A stretch of 63,387 nucleotides of DNA from Pirellula sp. Lineage in GTDB: Bacteria > Planctomycetota > Planctomycetia > Pirellulales > Pirellulaceae. Shown piece by piece: positions 33,661-43,150 of this stretch. Positions within the stretch are counted from its first letter, which is position 1. Every line of letters starts with the position of its first letter. The notes below the pieces were generated by a model. The model saw only the letters and a program-made list of their open reading frames with translations. It was not told the origin of the DNA and did not search any database. The position numbers were made by a program, and so were the translations under genes. The DNA is taken from contig JAJTEK010000012.1 of NCBI GenBank assembly GCA_021299695.1, positions 1 through 63,387 on the forward strand. Reading direction: 5' to 3'.

Positions 33661-35172
33661 TCACCGCTTGGCCTTGCGAATCCGCTGCAACTCCTGACGC
33701 ATCGAGTGGACTTTCCCACCATTCAAATCAGCGTGCAATCCATAGAGATTCTCTCGTTGTCCAAGATCGATATCCAAACGATACAACTCCCCGGGCATCT
33801 GGTCCTGTTGATAACCGTTCTCGCGATCAAACCACTCAGGAACCTTGCTGATCGACCCCGATTCCGAATCGATAAGCAACCAAGCACCCTGACGGATCGC
33901 ATAGCCCTTAGGATTGGTGTTATGAACCAACGTTTCGCGTGAGGATTCGCCGGCCCCAAAGACCATCCGCCCCTGATCGAGACTGTCCTCGGCGTTCCCC
34001 TCCGGAATCTCGATGGCTAGAACCCCTGCGATCGTCGCAAACAAATCGATTTGACTCATAAGCCCATCGCAAACCCTATCAGAAGGTATCTTTCCAGGCC
34101 AGCGCATAAGCATCGGCACCCGATGACCACCCTCATACAAATCACGCTTAACCCCCCTTAAGGGTCCCATGCTGCGATGTCCGTAGTTCTTGAGCCTGGC
34201 GTAAGCATACGTCTCAGGACCGTTGTCGCTCGAAAAAATCACCCAAGTGTTTTCTGAAAATCCCTTCGACTCCAAGGCCGCAAGTATCCTTCCGACACTC
34301 GCGTCGGTCTGCACCATAAAGTCCCCATATCCATCGGCCCCAGATCGCCCCTCAAAGGACCGGTCAGGAACAATCGGGGCATGAGGCGAGGTCATCGGGA
34401 AATAAAGGAAAAATGGCCTCTCGGGTGATTGCTCCGATATCCAATCGACGGCCCGTTGAGTAAGTGTCGGCATGACCGCCCAAAAGTCCCAGTCCTTAAC
34501 GCTCGGACCCGGACGTGCTTCCCATGCTCCTTCGGCCGTCGGTTTCGGCGTCGATAAAGGAACATCCGGAGCCCTTTGAACCCGATCGTTTTCGATCCAA
34601 GCATAAGGTGGAAAGTTCGGGACATCATCCCCAAAATAGTAGTCAAACCCATGCGATAACGGACCGTCGGGAATCGGTAAGCTCCAATCAAAAGCATCTG
34701 GTGCATAGCCGGTCTTTGGATCCGCCTTGGCCCCAGGACGCTGAATCGCTTTCCAGCCCCAACCTAAATGCCATTTGCCAATGCACGCCGATTGATATCC
34801 CTTGGTTTTGACCAACTCGGCCAACGTCCAGCGAGGGGAATCCAACACGCTGCCTTCGAAGGAATTGACGATCCCATGAAATTTGCGCCAGTGGTATCGC
34901 CCTTGCAAAAGCGCGTAGCGACTCGGGGTACATATTCCCGACGAGCTATGCGCATCGGTGAATCGAGTTCCTTCTCGTGCTAACCGATCCAAATGAGGAG
35001 TTGGGATCTTGGACTCCCCGTTTTGCACACCTAAGTCCCCGTAACCCATATCATCGGCATAAAGCAGGACAATATTCGGGAGACCTTGATATCCCTGCGA
35101 GAAGACTTCCCCCCAGGAGAAAAAATGAATCAGCACACAAAGAAATACCGTTTGATTCACCGTTCGATACAT
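33661..35172 (-). CDS. Secreted sulfatase (arylsulfatase type)
   Basis: A 503-residue sulfatase, hydrolysing sulfate esters of polysaccharide or other substrates outside the cytoplasm. A signal peptide runs to about residue 25. Metal-site residues are in LLYADDMGYGDLG, and the formylglycine site is SGICTPSRYALLQGRY, a Cys-type CxPSR motif that a formylglycine-generating enzyme or radical-SAM maturase must oxidise; neither is in the window. I prefer the ATG at 35172, which has GGGAG seven bases before it; an ATG six bases upstream is also possible. Confidence 0.94.
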   Translation of the reverse strand: MYRTVNQTVFLCVLIHFFSWGEVFSQGYQGLPNIVLLYADDMGYGDLGVQNGESKIPTPHLDRLAREGTRFTDAHSSSGICTPSRYALLQGRYHWRKFHGIVNSFEGSVLDSPRWTLAELVKTKGYQSACIGKWHLGWGWKAIQRPGAKADPKTGYAPDAFDWSLPIPDGPLSHGFDYYFGDDVPNFPPYAWIENDRVQRAPDVPLSTPKPTAEGAWEARPGPSVKDWDFWAVMPTLTQRAVDWISEQSPERPFFLYFPMTSPHAPIVPDRSFEGRSGADGYGDFMVQTDASVGRILAALESKGFSENTWVIFSSDNGPETYAYARLKNYGHRSMGPLRGVKRDLYEGGHRVPMLMRWPGKIPSDRVCDGLMSQIDLFATIAGVLAIEIPEGNAEDSLDQGRMVFGAGESSRETLVHNTNPKGYAIRQGAWLLIDSESGSISKVPEWFDRENGYQQDQMPGELYRLDIDLGQRENLYGLHADLNGGKVHSMRQELQRIRKAKR

Positions 35173-35199
35173 GTCCATACTCCCATCGTTGTGTTCGCT

Positions 35200-35877
35200 C
35201 TACCGACCCACCAGTATCTCAGAGATCAGTCGCTGCAAGCGTTCCATGTCCTTATCGATCCAGTACGTAGCAAGAGCCAAGCTCATGCCCCCTAGGGCAA
35301 GTAGCAAAAGGGACCGAACCCAATTCGCAGACCCGGTTGTACCCCTGGCCTTAGAAAACAAAGGGGACGAGACCACAAGCCTTTCGAGTTGATACCAACC
35401 CAAAACATTGCGTTGCTTACCCGTAGCGTTCAAATGCGATACGCCCTGAAACCCTCGACTCGGCTCGATCATCGCTTGCAAATCCCACTCGGAAATCTGC
35501 AAGTGATTCCCCAACCAAGCATGCTCGATATCTCCCTTCTGAAGTATTTCACCAAGCAGGTTCCGCAACCCGTGGCTGTCTAAACCGAGGACCGTCCACC
35601 CAGGTTGCCGCTGCAATGCAAACAACAAAACCAACAAACCATACAAAGCAATAAGAAGGATCCATGTCTTCTGACCCAAGGCCGCATAAGCACCCGTAGG
35701 GAAAAACAACTCGATCGGGCCAATCAAGGCAAACCCCATCAATGCAAATCCCAGGAGCAAGGCTTCTTGACCAGAAGTCAACAGGGTGGGCCTGCGACGC
35801 AACGCCAGAAAACCCATCACGATCAAATAAACACCCAGCGGGATCAATCCGAACGAAAGCCTCAAATAATCAATCAT
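35200..35877 (-). CDS. Uncharacterised membrane protein (225 aa)
   Basis: Three hydrophobic helices in the first 90 residues (about 8-26, 38-60 and 72-88), a soluble middle of about 100 residues with several Trp and Gln, and a fourth helix near 188-206. I know no family for it. It lies between the cupin gene and the sulfatase on the same strand, 27 bases before the sulfatase, and could be in one transcript with them. Confidence 0.75.
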   Translation of the reverse strand: MIDYLRLSFGLIPLGVYLIVMGFLALRRRPTLLTSGQEALLLGFALMGFALIGPIELFFPTGAYAALGQKTWILLIALYGLLVLLFALQRQPGWTVLGLDSHGLRNLLGEILQKGDIEHAWLGNHLQISEWDLQAMIEPSRGFQGVSHLNATGKQRNVLGWYQLERLVVSSPLFSKARGTTGSANWVRSLLLLALGGMSLALATYWIDKDMERLQRLISEILVGR

Positions 35878-35909
35878 CGACCATCCATCCCGAAGCTCCC
35901 CAACTTACT

Positions 35910-36272
35910 TCAATTCTCTAAAACCGTATCGGCATGTTCATAGCCAGGTGCACAAGAACAAAGGAAGACCAAGTCCTCCGAGCCGGTGTTCTCGATGCAA
36001 TGGGAGCATCCCGGCGGAATCGCCACCGCATCGCCCGGCCCGACTTCACGGATCTGTCCGTCGATCTCCATCCGACCAGTCCCAACCAGAATATAGTATA
36101 TCTCCTCGGTTTGAGGATGATGATGACGCTCCGTAAGCACACCTGGCGGTAAGGTCGCCTCAGCCAAACTCTGTTTACGGATCCCGGAATTCCGATGCGA
36201 TAAAAGCTCTCGGATCGTCGATCCATCCTTGGTCACAAACGGCTCGCACCCATTTCGATTGATCACATCCAT
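35910..36272 (-). CDS. Cupin domain protein
   Basis: A 120-residue single-domain cupin. Metal ligands are seen in ERHHHPQTEEIYYILVG (two or three His and Glu) with a partner His in AIPPGCSHCIENTG, together the two cupin motifs. Such small cupins may be isomerases, dioxygenases or sugar-binding proteins; the sequence does not say which. I chose the ATG at 36272 because the ten codons upstream look unrelated. It probably begins the transcript that includes the membrane protein and sulfatase. Confidence 0.9.
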   Translation of the reverse strand: MDVINRNGCEPFVTKDGSTIRELLSHRNSGIRKQSLAEATLPPGVLTERHHHPQTEEIYYILVGTGRMEIDGQIREVGPGDAVAIPPGCSHCIENTGSEDLVFLCSCAPGYEHADTVLEN

Positions 36273-36462
36273 CGCGCAACTCCTGCAATCGCACCAAAAC
36301 AAAAAACCGCCCCGGCGTTCCGGACCATCGAGCTAAAAGGCATGCGGATTATTAGCTACAATAGAACCCAAAATCGTCCCAACAACCACCCTTTGTCGTT
36401 GTTTCCTGCTTTGCATCTCTTGAACCAATCCGCTCGGAATCACACTACATGAATCCTACCGC

Positions 36463-37629
36463 ATGAACCGTATCCGTGTCCTTTTTTGCTCCTCGACCAT
36501 GGATGGCGGTGGCAGCGAACGCCAACTGCTCTATCTGCTCAAAGGCCTGGATCGATCGCGGTTCGAACCCTCGCTCTACCTGCTAAGAGCCACCGGTCCA
36601 CTCCTGACCCAGATACCTGAAGACTGCCCGATGACGGCGTTCTGGACCGATCGGACCGCCCCCAAATTCAACTGGCCAGGACGCATCCACCACCAGCAAA
36701 TCCAACACTTAGCTGACCACATTCGCTCCCATCGTATCGAGGTCCTCTACGATCGCCTCTTCCACATGACGATGATCAGTGGCCCCGCCTCTCGCGATGC
36801 CCACTGCGCGCGGGTCTCGACCATCGTTTCGCCACCCCAATTCGATGTGATGCGACGCGATAACCGCTGGAGATGGATCAAACGACGCCGATTGGCAAAA
36901 GCCTACAGGACTAGCCAAGCTCTCCTGAGCGTCTCGGCTGGAACGGCTCAGGCGGCCGCCGATTTCTATCGCATTCCTATAAATCGATTCGAAATCGTTC
37001 CTAGCCCCATCGACATCCAAACCATCGAAACCAAATCCCAAGAACCAATCCCGTTTCCTAGCTGGACCGGGACTGCAAAAAAAATCGTCGCTGTCGGTAG
37101 ACTCGGAACCGAAAAAGGACACACAGAACTACTCGAGGCTTTCGCCCTGCTGATCGCCAATAGCGGAAAAAAATATCAACTCCATATCGCCGGGGAAGGA
37201 CCCCTGCGGCGAGCCCTGGAAAATCGAATCCGTGAACTCAACCTCAACGACTGCGCTTTTCTCCACGGCCATGTCTCAAACCCCTACCCCCTGCTCAAGC
37301 AAGCCGACTTGTTCGTCCTGCCATCCCATTACGAAGGGTTGCCGAATGTCATGTTAGAAGCCATGCTCTGCCATTGCCCAATCCTCGCGACCAACACCCA
37401 GCAAGGTGCAGGGGAATACCTGCGTGCAGAGCCCCTTGGCGAACTGGTCCCTGTGGCAAGTATCTCAGGGCTACTCAACGCGATGATCGACCGATTTGAG
37501 AATCCAAACCCATGGACCGCACGAGCCAATCTGGCTTATCACCATGTACAAAAACACCACAACCTCGAACATTGGATCCAAACCCTCTCGGGAATCCTCC
37601 AACGCGCAGCGCAGAGCCATGTCTCATGA
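36463..37629 (+). CDS. Glycosyltransferase, GT4 family
   Basis: A 388-residue GT-B fold glycosyltransferase. The start (FCSSTMDGGGSERQLLYLLKGL) has the Gly-rich loop, and the C-terminal half holds the nucleotide-sugar site: VAVGRLGTEKGHTELLEAF, then AGEGPLRRALE, VLPSHYEGLPNVMLEAMLCH with the E-x7-E motif, and TNTQQGAGEYL. It should add a hexose to a cell-surface or secreted glycan. No signal peptide is seen. Its stop overlaps the polX start (ATGA). Confidence 0.94.
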   Translation: MNRIRVLFCSSTMDGGGSERQLLYLLKGLDRSRFEPSLYLLRATGPLLTQIPEDCPMTAFWTDRTAPKFNWPGRIHHQQIQHLADHIRSHRIEVLYDRLFHMTMISGPASRDAHCARVSTIVSPPQFDVMRRDNRWRWIKRRRLAKAYRTSQALLSVSAGTAQAAADFYRIPINRFEIVPSPIDIQTIETKSQEPIPFPSWTGTAKKIVAVGRLGTEKGHTELLEAFALLIANSGKKYQLHIAGEGPLRRALENRIRELNLNDCAFLHGHVSNPYPLLKQADLFVLPSHYEGLPNVMLEAMLCHCPILATNTQQGAGEYLRAEPLGELVPVASISGLLNAMIDRFENPNPWTARANLAYHHVQKHHNLEHWIQTLSGILQRAAQSHVS

Positions 37630-39374
37630 CCAGTAAAACGAACCTCTCGAATCAACAACTAGCAGCTCTCTTCGAAGAACTGGCAGATTTACTCGAACTC
37701 TCGGGCGAAAACGCATTTCGAATCCGGGCCTATCGCAGCGGCGCTGCGGCCATCGCAGGACTCCCTCAACGCGTCGAGGAACTCCTCGCCCAAGGCTTTG
37801 ACCTCACCTCAGTCGATGGCATCGGCGCGACACTCGCAGAGAAATCCAAAATCGCTATCCAGACCGGTTCGATCCCAGCCTTGGAAAAAATCCGCCAAGA
37901 AGTCCCAACAACGCTCCGCGATGTGATGAAAGTCCCCGGCCTGGGGGCCAAGAAGGCCATGAAACTCCACCAAGAACTCGGTGTGATGGACCTTGCTTCC
38001 CTAAAACAAGCCTGTTTGCAAGGTAGCGTCGCGGATCTCAAAGGGTTCGGACCCAAAACACAACAAAGCATTTTGCAGAATATCGATATCGTCGCCCAAG
38101 CCGCCGAACGCTTGGGCATCGATGATGCCGATCGTCTCACCCAAAGACTCAAAGGTCACTTCTCCCAATGCAAAGCCGTCAAGCGACTCGATTTCGCCGG
38201 AAGCTACCGACGCAGCAAAGAAACCGTTGGCGATCTGGACATGCTCGTCGTTAGCCAATCCCCCTCCGAAGTCATGGATCGCTTCGCCGAATTTCCAGGC
38301 ATCGCGGAAGTCCTCGCCCGAGGCGACACGAAAATGAGCGTTCGCATCGCCGGAGCATTCCAGGTCGATCTGCGCGTCGTCGAGGAATCCTGCTGGGGGG
38401 CAGCTCTGCAATACTTCACCGGCAGCAAAGAGCACAATGTCCATGTGCGATCGCTCGCCAAATCCCTAGGCCTGAAGATCAGCGAATACGGCGTTTTTCG
38501 CGAAACCGAACCCTCGGTTGCCATCGCTGGCAAAGACGAAGAAAGCCTCTACCGCGCCATCGGGATGCCCTGGGTCCCACCCGAACTTCGCGAAAATCGC
38601 TTCGAGTTCCAAAAGGATCTGGAACATCGACTCGAACACTTGATCCAACTCTCAGATATCCGAGGCGATTTGCATATGCACACCGACTCGACCGACGGTA
38701 GCGAAACTCTCGATGCGATGGCCAATGCCGCTATCGAACGGGGACTCGAATACATCGCCATTACCGACCACTCCAAACGGGTCAGTATCGCGAGGGGACT
38801 CAATGACCAACAAGTTCAAGAGCAATGGGCCTACATCGATCGGATCAAACCCGAACTGGAAGGTCGATTGATGCTCCTCAAGGGAATCGAATGCGATATC
38901 CTCGAAGACGGATCACTGGACCTGTCCGACGATTCCTTAGCAAAAGCCGACTGGGTGACTGCAAGCATCCATTTCGGATTTAAGCAGTCCAGGCAAGAGA
39001 TCACCGACCGAATCCTGGGCGCAATCGCCCATCGAAGCGTGCACTCGATCTCCCACCCCTCGGGTCGACTGATCTCCCGCAGACCTGCCTACGAGTTCGA
39101 CCTTACTGCGGTCATCCAAGCTGCCAAGGAACACGGCAAATGCTTGGAAATCAACGCCAATCCCGCTCGCCTGGATCTCAACGATCTCCAGGCCGCTGCC
39201 GCAGCCCAAGCCGGGGTCATGATCGTGATCAATACCGACGCTCACTCGATCGGAAATCTCGACCTCATGAAATACGGTCTCGGGGTTGCTCGAAGAGCCG
39301 GTATCATGAAACACCAAGTTTTAAACACCAAGTCAGCCAAGCAACTTGCCGACTGGCTCGGAAAACACAAGTAG
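37626..39374 (+). CDS. polX: DNA polymerase/3'-5' exonuclease PolX
   Basis: A 582-residue family X polymerase with a C-terminal PHP exonuclease, acting in base excision repair. Helix-hairpin-helix segments at residues about 50-120 (VDGIGATLAEKSKIAI, VPGLGAKKAMKL, LKGFGPKTQQSI) precede the palm with SYRRSKETVGDLDMLV (two catalytic Asp). The PHP part starts near residue 345 with GDLHMHTDSTDGSETL and has AITDHSKR and NTDAHSIGNL. Its ATG at 37626 overlaps the glycosyltransferase stop, so the two are translationally coupled even though their roles differ. Confidence 0.95.
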   Translation: MTSKTNLSNQQLAALFEELADLLELSGENAFRIRAYRSGAAAIAGLPQRVEELLAQGFDLTSVDGIGATLAEKSKIAIQTGSIPALEKIRQEVPTTLRDVMKVPGLGAKKAMKLHQELGVMDLASLKQACLQGSVADLKGFGPKTQQSILQNIDIVAQAAERLGIDDADRLTQRLKGHFSQCKAVKRLDFAGSYRRSKETVGDLDMLVVSQSPSEVMDRFAEFPGIAEVLARGDTKMSVRIAGAFQVDLRVVEESCWGAALQYFTGSKEHNVHVRSLAKSLGLKISEYGVFRETEPSVAIAGKDEESLYRAIGMPWVPPELRENRFEFQKDLEHRLEHLIQLSDIRGDLHMHTDSTDGSETLDAMANAAIERGLEYIAITDHSKRVSIARGLNDQQVQEQWAYIDRIKPELEGRLMLLKGIECDILEDGSLDLSDDSLAKADWVTASIHFGFKQSRQEITDRILGAIAHRSVHSISHPSGRLISRRPAYEFDLTAVIQAAKEHGKCLEINANPARLDLNDLQAAAAAQAGVMIVINTDAHSIGNLDLMKYGLGVARRAGIMKHQVLNTKSAKQLADWLGKHK

Positions 39375-39421
39375 CCCCCCACATCCGTAACACCCAAAAA
39401 CCGACGTTAGGAGATTCCAAA

Positions 39422-39871
39422 ATGCATCGCGCCATGGTCGCTTGGGCCCTCAGCTTAACCTCAATCATGCTATCCCCCCTTTTTCTCTGGTCGGCCAACG
39501 AACAACCTCCAGAGCCTCCCAACCTGCCAAATACTCAAACCCAGGAAATTCGCAGGATCGATCCAAAGGACCCTCTTTTTCAATCGATCCAAGAGAGGAT
39601 GGGCAAGCTACCTCGCTTGGATCCCGATTCTGCCGACACTCCTTCTGCAGGCTCATCGAAAGCACCCTCGTCACTAAAGAAAAACAAAGGATCGAAAGTC
39701 TCCAGAAAGAATCGAGCGGCCGAATGGATGCTCAAGTCGGCTAGGTTGCTCGAAGACCAAGCAAACGAACTCGAACTCCATGATCCGGAGGCTCGAACTC
39801 AATCCGAGCAACTCGCCTCGATGGCCAAAGACCTTCGCAAACAAGTACGGATTCTCCTAGAGACCCCTTAG
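39422..39871 (+). CDS. Small secreted protein of unknown function
   Basis: A 149-residue protein with a signal peptide (about 1-25), a Pro-rich linker and a charged helical C-terminal half (AAEWMLKSARLLEDQANELELHD) that looks like a short coiled coil. AGGAG lies eight bases before the ATG, supporting the start; the frame is open upstream but overlaps polX. No family is recognised. It is the last plus-strand gene before the minus-strand envelope block and ends four bases into the convergent lspA stop. Confidence 0.7.
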   Translation: MHRAMVAWALSLTSIMLSPLFLWSANEQPPEPPNLPNTQTQEIRRIDPKDPLFQSIQERMGKLPRLDPDSADTPSAGSSKAPSSLKKNKGSKVSRKNRAAEWMLKSARLLEDQANELELHDPEARTQSEQLASMAKDLRKQVRILLETP

Positions 39872-40464
39872 ACTCGCTCCGAGGATCCCTGACTTGCCGA
39901 TCCACCGGGTCCTGCTGTTTCTCTGGGTCCTGCTGTTTCTCTGGGGCCTGCTGTTTCTATGGGGCCATCGGCCAGGAACAACGAATAGACAGCGAGCATG
40001 ATCGCCCCGGCGACCAAGAGACTGTCGGCGATGTTGAAGTTCGGCCACGTGTACTGGCCGTATCGCAGGAGAATCCAGTCTCGAACTCCACCGGCAAACG
40101 GCACGGGTAAACCATGCAGATTGAGTCGGTCGTAGAGGTTCCCCAAAATCCCACCCGTGACGAGCCCCAGGGTAACTGTCAGCCACAGCGAATGGCAAGC
40201 GCGGTAGAGAAATAGCCACGAGACGAGCCCAAAGATCGCGGCCATCGAGACGATCGCAAAAAGCCAACCGTAGCCTTGGCCAAGCCCAAAGACCGCACCT
40301 TGATTGACCGCCGTTTCGATTCCAAAATAGTTTTCAATCCACCAAGCAGGCGGTTGCTCTCCTGGCAGTCCCTTCCAGGCAAAAACCCAATCCTTGGTGA
40401 CCAGATCGAGGCCTGTTCCGAGGGTTGCAAGAAGGCTGAAAACCAAGATACGGCTTAGGATCAT
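39868..40464 (-). CDS. lspA: Lipoprotein signal peptidase (signal peptidase II)
   Basis: A 198-residue integral membrane aspartyl protease that cuts prolipoproteins before the lipidated Cys. Seen: DLVTKDWVF near residue 20, GGILGNLYDRL with one catalytic Asp near residue 113, WPNFNIADSLLVAGA with the other near 146, and four membrane helices. The C-terminal 30 residues are a tandem repeat of ETAGPR coded by 18-base units (near 39906-39965), an odd tail on this enzyme. It is the last gene of the recO-bamD-lptE-lspA set. Confidence 0.95.
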   Translation of the reverse strand: MILSRILVFSLLATLGTGLDLVTKDWVFAWKGLPGEQPPAWWIENYFGIETAVNQGAVFGLGQGYGWLFAIVSMAAIFGLVSWLFLYRACHSLWLTVTLGLVTGGILGNLYDRLNLHGLPVPFAGGVRDWILLRYGQYTWPNFNIADSLLVAGAIMLAVYSLFLADGPIETAGPRETAGPRETAGPGGSASQGSSERV

Positions 40465-40485
40465 TCGAGTGCTCGATAGGTTGGA

Positions 40486-41019
40486 TTACCAACGCGATTC
40501 CATCTGATCGACAATGTGGTTGGCCAATCGCTCTGCGTTGCGTTGAAAGGCCGTGGAGATCGACTGACCCGCTTCGGGAACAAAGTCAGTTCGTTCCGCA
40601 AAATAATGCGTGATTTCACCCGGTGGAAGAAACCTTGTCGTGACGAGATTCATGCCCCGCCGGTCAGTCCAGTTCAGTTCCACTGCCACCACAGTTTCCA
40701 AGAGTCTAGGTTCGTCGGTGTTGGTCTCGGCAATGACACGCTTGGAGTCGCTGGTCAATCGGATCGATAGGATCGAATCGGCTACGGAGTTGTCTGCGAG
40801 TTTATAAGGCGTGCGGCGCTCGATTTCCTTTTGGACCGCCTCAGTCAATTGCACCCCCAACTCGGGTCGAAAGCTATCGCTCCTTACAATCGGCACGTTG
40901 ATGGTCCGCACATCGGTTCGGTACACATTGCGAGTCCCAATTCGGTATCCAAAACAACCGGTGGCAAAAACCATCGTCAGAGCGATCAGCAGGGAATGCA
41001 TTCGAGCAGCCATGGACAT
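40486..41019 (-). CDS. LptE-like LPS-assembly lipoprotein
   Basis: A 177-residue lipoprotein with a lipobox (FATGC) near residue 22. The mature part (TINVPIVRSDSFRPELGVQLTEAVQKEI and the strand-rich segment after it) matches the LptE family, which with LptD inserts lipopolysaccharide in the outer membrane. Family identity is fair; LptD is not in the window. The ATG at 41019 overlaps the stop of the bamD-like gene as TGATG, so they are coupled. Confidence 0.82.
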   Translation of the reverse strand: MSMAARMHSLLIALTMVFATGCFGYRIGTRNVYRTDVRTINVPIVRSDSFRPELGVQLTEAVQKEIERRTPYKLADNSVADSILSIRLTSDSKRVIAETNTDEPRLLETVVAVELNWTDRRGMNLVTTRFLPPGEITHYFAERTDFVPEAGQSISTAFQRNAERLANHIVDQMESRW

Positions 41020-42386
41020 CACCGCTTGACGGGTTCTACGCTGCCGGCGGTTCGGACCTGGGAATCCCCGGACGTAGGATCGAGGGGATTCGACGGTGAC
41101 TTAGGTCGGTTCCGCGTGATCAAAGACTGTCGCTCGGCGGCTTCCTGCTCCGTAGGTTTGAGCAGCGGTGTGACCTTGTCCCGCGTCGGGAAAACATAAG
41201 TCATCCAGTGCATGTACGGGGTAGGGACCGCTGGCTTGCCTTCAGCGTTGTCGATGATTTCCTGGGCCTTTTGGGCATAAGGAGTATCCGGGTAATTGTC
41301 CAGGATCCGATCGCAGTACACGATCGCTGCGGCATACTCTTGCTTGTTGTTCCGATAGGTGGCCTCCTCGTAGAGCCGCTCGGCTTGCCGGTACTGGACC
41401 TCGGCTAGCATTTCTGCGATAGGTTCTTTCCGCTCGCTGGATTGCTTTTGAAACTGACGGACCATTTGCTTGAGCAGTTTATCGGCTTGCTCCAACGGCT
41501 CCGAGGAGTACTGGGGACCTTGATAGGCCAGCAAGGCGGACTTGGCCCCGAGGAAGTGCGCGTCGAATTGATGGGGACTATCGGTGTAGACGGAAATCAA
41601 GTCGCGATAGCGATCGAGGGCTTCGGCCCAATTCTCCCGCTTGAATTCCGTATTGGCGATGTCCATGGTCGCATCATCGGCCAAGCGTCCAGTGGGGCTA
41701 TCGAGCAGCATTTTTTCCAAAACCCGTTTACCGTGGTTTTGAGTGTCGTTCCAAGGGCGCGTTTTGTCGGTCCAATTGACATTGTAGAATTTGTCAGGGA
41801 ATTGAAGCCAATAGTTCCCGATCTCCATGCGCCGCTGGTCGACGCGGTCTTGGTATCGCGTACGAGGGTACTCCTTGATCAACTTGACGTAGTAATCTTC
41901 CGCTTTGGGATAATCCTCAGCGAAGAAATAAGATTCGGCGGCCATGTAGTGGGCATCTTGTTCCAGGGAACTACTGGCCCAATTTTTTCCCGCCTCGATG
42001 TAGCTCGCAGCGGCTTTCCTCAATAGTTCCTTGCGCTCCTGGCCCTGGGCATTCGTACCGGCTTGGTAGTAACCGTTGGCTTCCTGGAGCTTGGCGCGAG
42101 CGAGGTCTTTGTCGACTTTGCGCTCGCCCAAACCGGGGATTTTTCGAAGTATCTTGGGAACGTCGGAATTCATCGCCTTGTCGGCTCGGGAACCCTCGGG
42201 ACGAATCCAATTCCCTTCCTTGTCCTCATAGCCCTCGATCGCGTTCTTGGCCCGCGAATATTCGTCTTCTTGCCATGGGCTGAAAATCTTGCAACCCGGC
42301 GAGGTCAGGACTGCCAGGAATGCCAGGACTAGGACAGCAGGGCACCTTAACGCTTGAGATCCCCGAGGAAATCGAGCATTCGCAAT
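41019..42386 (-). CDS. BamD/YfiO-like outer membrane assembly lipoprotein (start uncertain)
   Basis: The product has a lipobox (TSPGC), then TPR-type helices typical of BamD/YfiO proteins that help fold outer membrane proteins: YYQAGTNAQGQERKELLRKAAASY, AAESYFFAEDYPKAEDYYVKL with YPRTRYQDR, and AAAIVYCDRILDNYPDTPYAQKA near the end. It runs about 455 residues, longer than enterobacterial BamD. No ATG, GTG or TTG lies just ahead of the signal sequence in this frame. An ATT at 42386 would give a good lipoprotein signal (basic start, AVLVLAFLAVL, TSPGC); CTG at 42326 or a distant TTG are the other choices. It overlaps the 3' end of recO. Confidence 0.8.
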   Translation of the reverse strand: MANARFPRGSQALRCPAVLVLAFLAVLTSPGCKIFSPWQEDEYSRAKNAIEGYEDKEGNWIRPEGSRADKAMNSDVPKILRKIPGLGERKVDKDLARAKLQEANGYYQAGTNAQGQERKELLRKAAASYIEAGKNWASSSLEQDAHYMAAESYFFAEDYPKAEDYYVKLIKEYPRTRYQDRVDQRRMEIGNYWLQFPDKFYNVNWTDKTRPWNDTQNHGKRVLEKMLLDSPTGRLADDATMDIANTEFKRENWAEALDRYRDLISVYTDSPHQFDAHFLGAKSALLAYQGPQYSSEPLEQADKLLKQMVRQFQKQSSERKEPIAEMLAEVQYRQAERLYEEATYRNNKQEYAAAIVYCDRILDNYPDTPYAQKAQEIIDNAEGKPAVPTPYMHWMTYVFPTRDKVTPLLKPTEQEAAERQSLITRNRPKSPSNPLDPTSGDSQVRTAGSVEPVKR

Positions 42387-43141
42387 CGCCGTTCCGAGAG
42401 ATTCACCATGACTTGCTCCATGACAAGCCTTAGCTCGGCTCGGACCTTCGGAGCCAGGATCGCAGGTGCTCTTGTTGCTGTTGGTTCGCAAAGCTCCATC
42501 GCTAAATCCGATCGACTTAAATGCGCCGCTCGCGTTTCGAGAACCTGCAAAGTCTGCCGGTCTATACGCAAATAACCGCGCTGGGTCGGTGTGCAATTTG
42601 GGCACAGCACTCCCCCGCCGAGGGGACTGAAGGCAATCGATTGCCGATCGGTTTCGATCTCTTCTCCGCATGCCACACACCATCTCCAACTCGGCATATG
42701 ACCGAGTCGTTGGATTGTTTGGAGTTCAAAATCAAGGATGGTCCATGCAGGACTCGCTTGGCGATCAAGCTCCTGAAGTGTCATGCACAGCGATTCCATC
42801 AAGCCCGCAACAGGCTCGTGGTTCTCGGTAAGCGCGTTGATCACCTCACCCGCATAGTATCCGCAGTAAAGGGGTAAAAGTCCCACTTGGGCCGAACGAA
42901 ACCGCCGCTGCAATTTCGCTTCGGTCAACAAGTCCAGGGACTCTCCCGACTTCTTCAAGAACACTACGGAGGAAAGGGACAGAAGGTCAAGAGCAGATTC
43001 AAAAGGGCTTTTCAAGCGTCGTGCACCCTTGGCAATCGCCGAAATCTTACCGAAGTCCCTGGTAAAAAGCGTCACGATCAGGCTCGTCTCGCTCCACTCG
43101 ACGGTCTTGAGAACCACACCATCGGTCTTTTCCAATGACAT
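42347..43141 (-). CDS. recO: DNA repair protein RecO
   Basis: A 264-residue mediator of RecA loading in RecF-pathway repair. The N-terminal OB-fold begins GVVLKTVEWSETSLIVTLFTRDFGKISAIAKGARR, and a zinc site is seen at CVACG (about residue 153) and CPNC (about 178). The 3' end codes MLDFLGDLKR and overlaps the start zone of the bamD-like gene. It follows the uvrA stop by nine bases, suggesting one transcript. Confidence 0.94.
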   Translation of the reverse strand: MSLEKTDGVVLKTVEWSETSLIVTLFTRDFGKISAIAKGARRLKSPFESALDLLSLSSVVFLKKSGESLDLLTEAKLQRRFRSAQVGLLPLYCGYYAGEVINALTENHEPVAGLMESLCMTLQELDRQASPAWTILDFELQTIQRLGHMPSWRWCVACGEEIETDRQSIAFSPLGGGVLCPNCTPTQRGYLRIDRQTLQVLETRAAHLSRSDLAMELCEPTATRAPAILAPKVRAELRLVMEQVMVNLSERRLRMLDFLGDLKR

Positions 43142-43150
43142 CGAAGTCTC

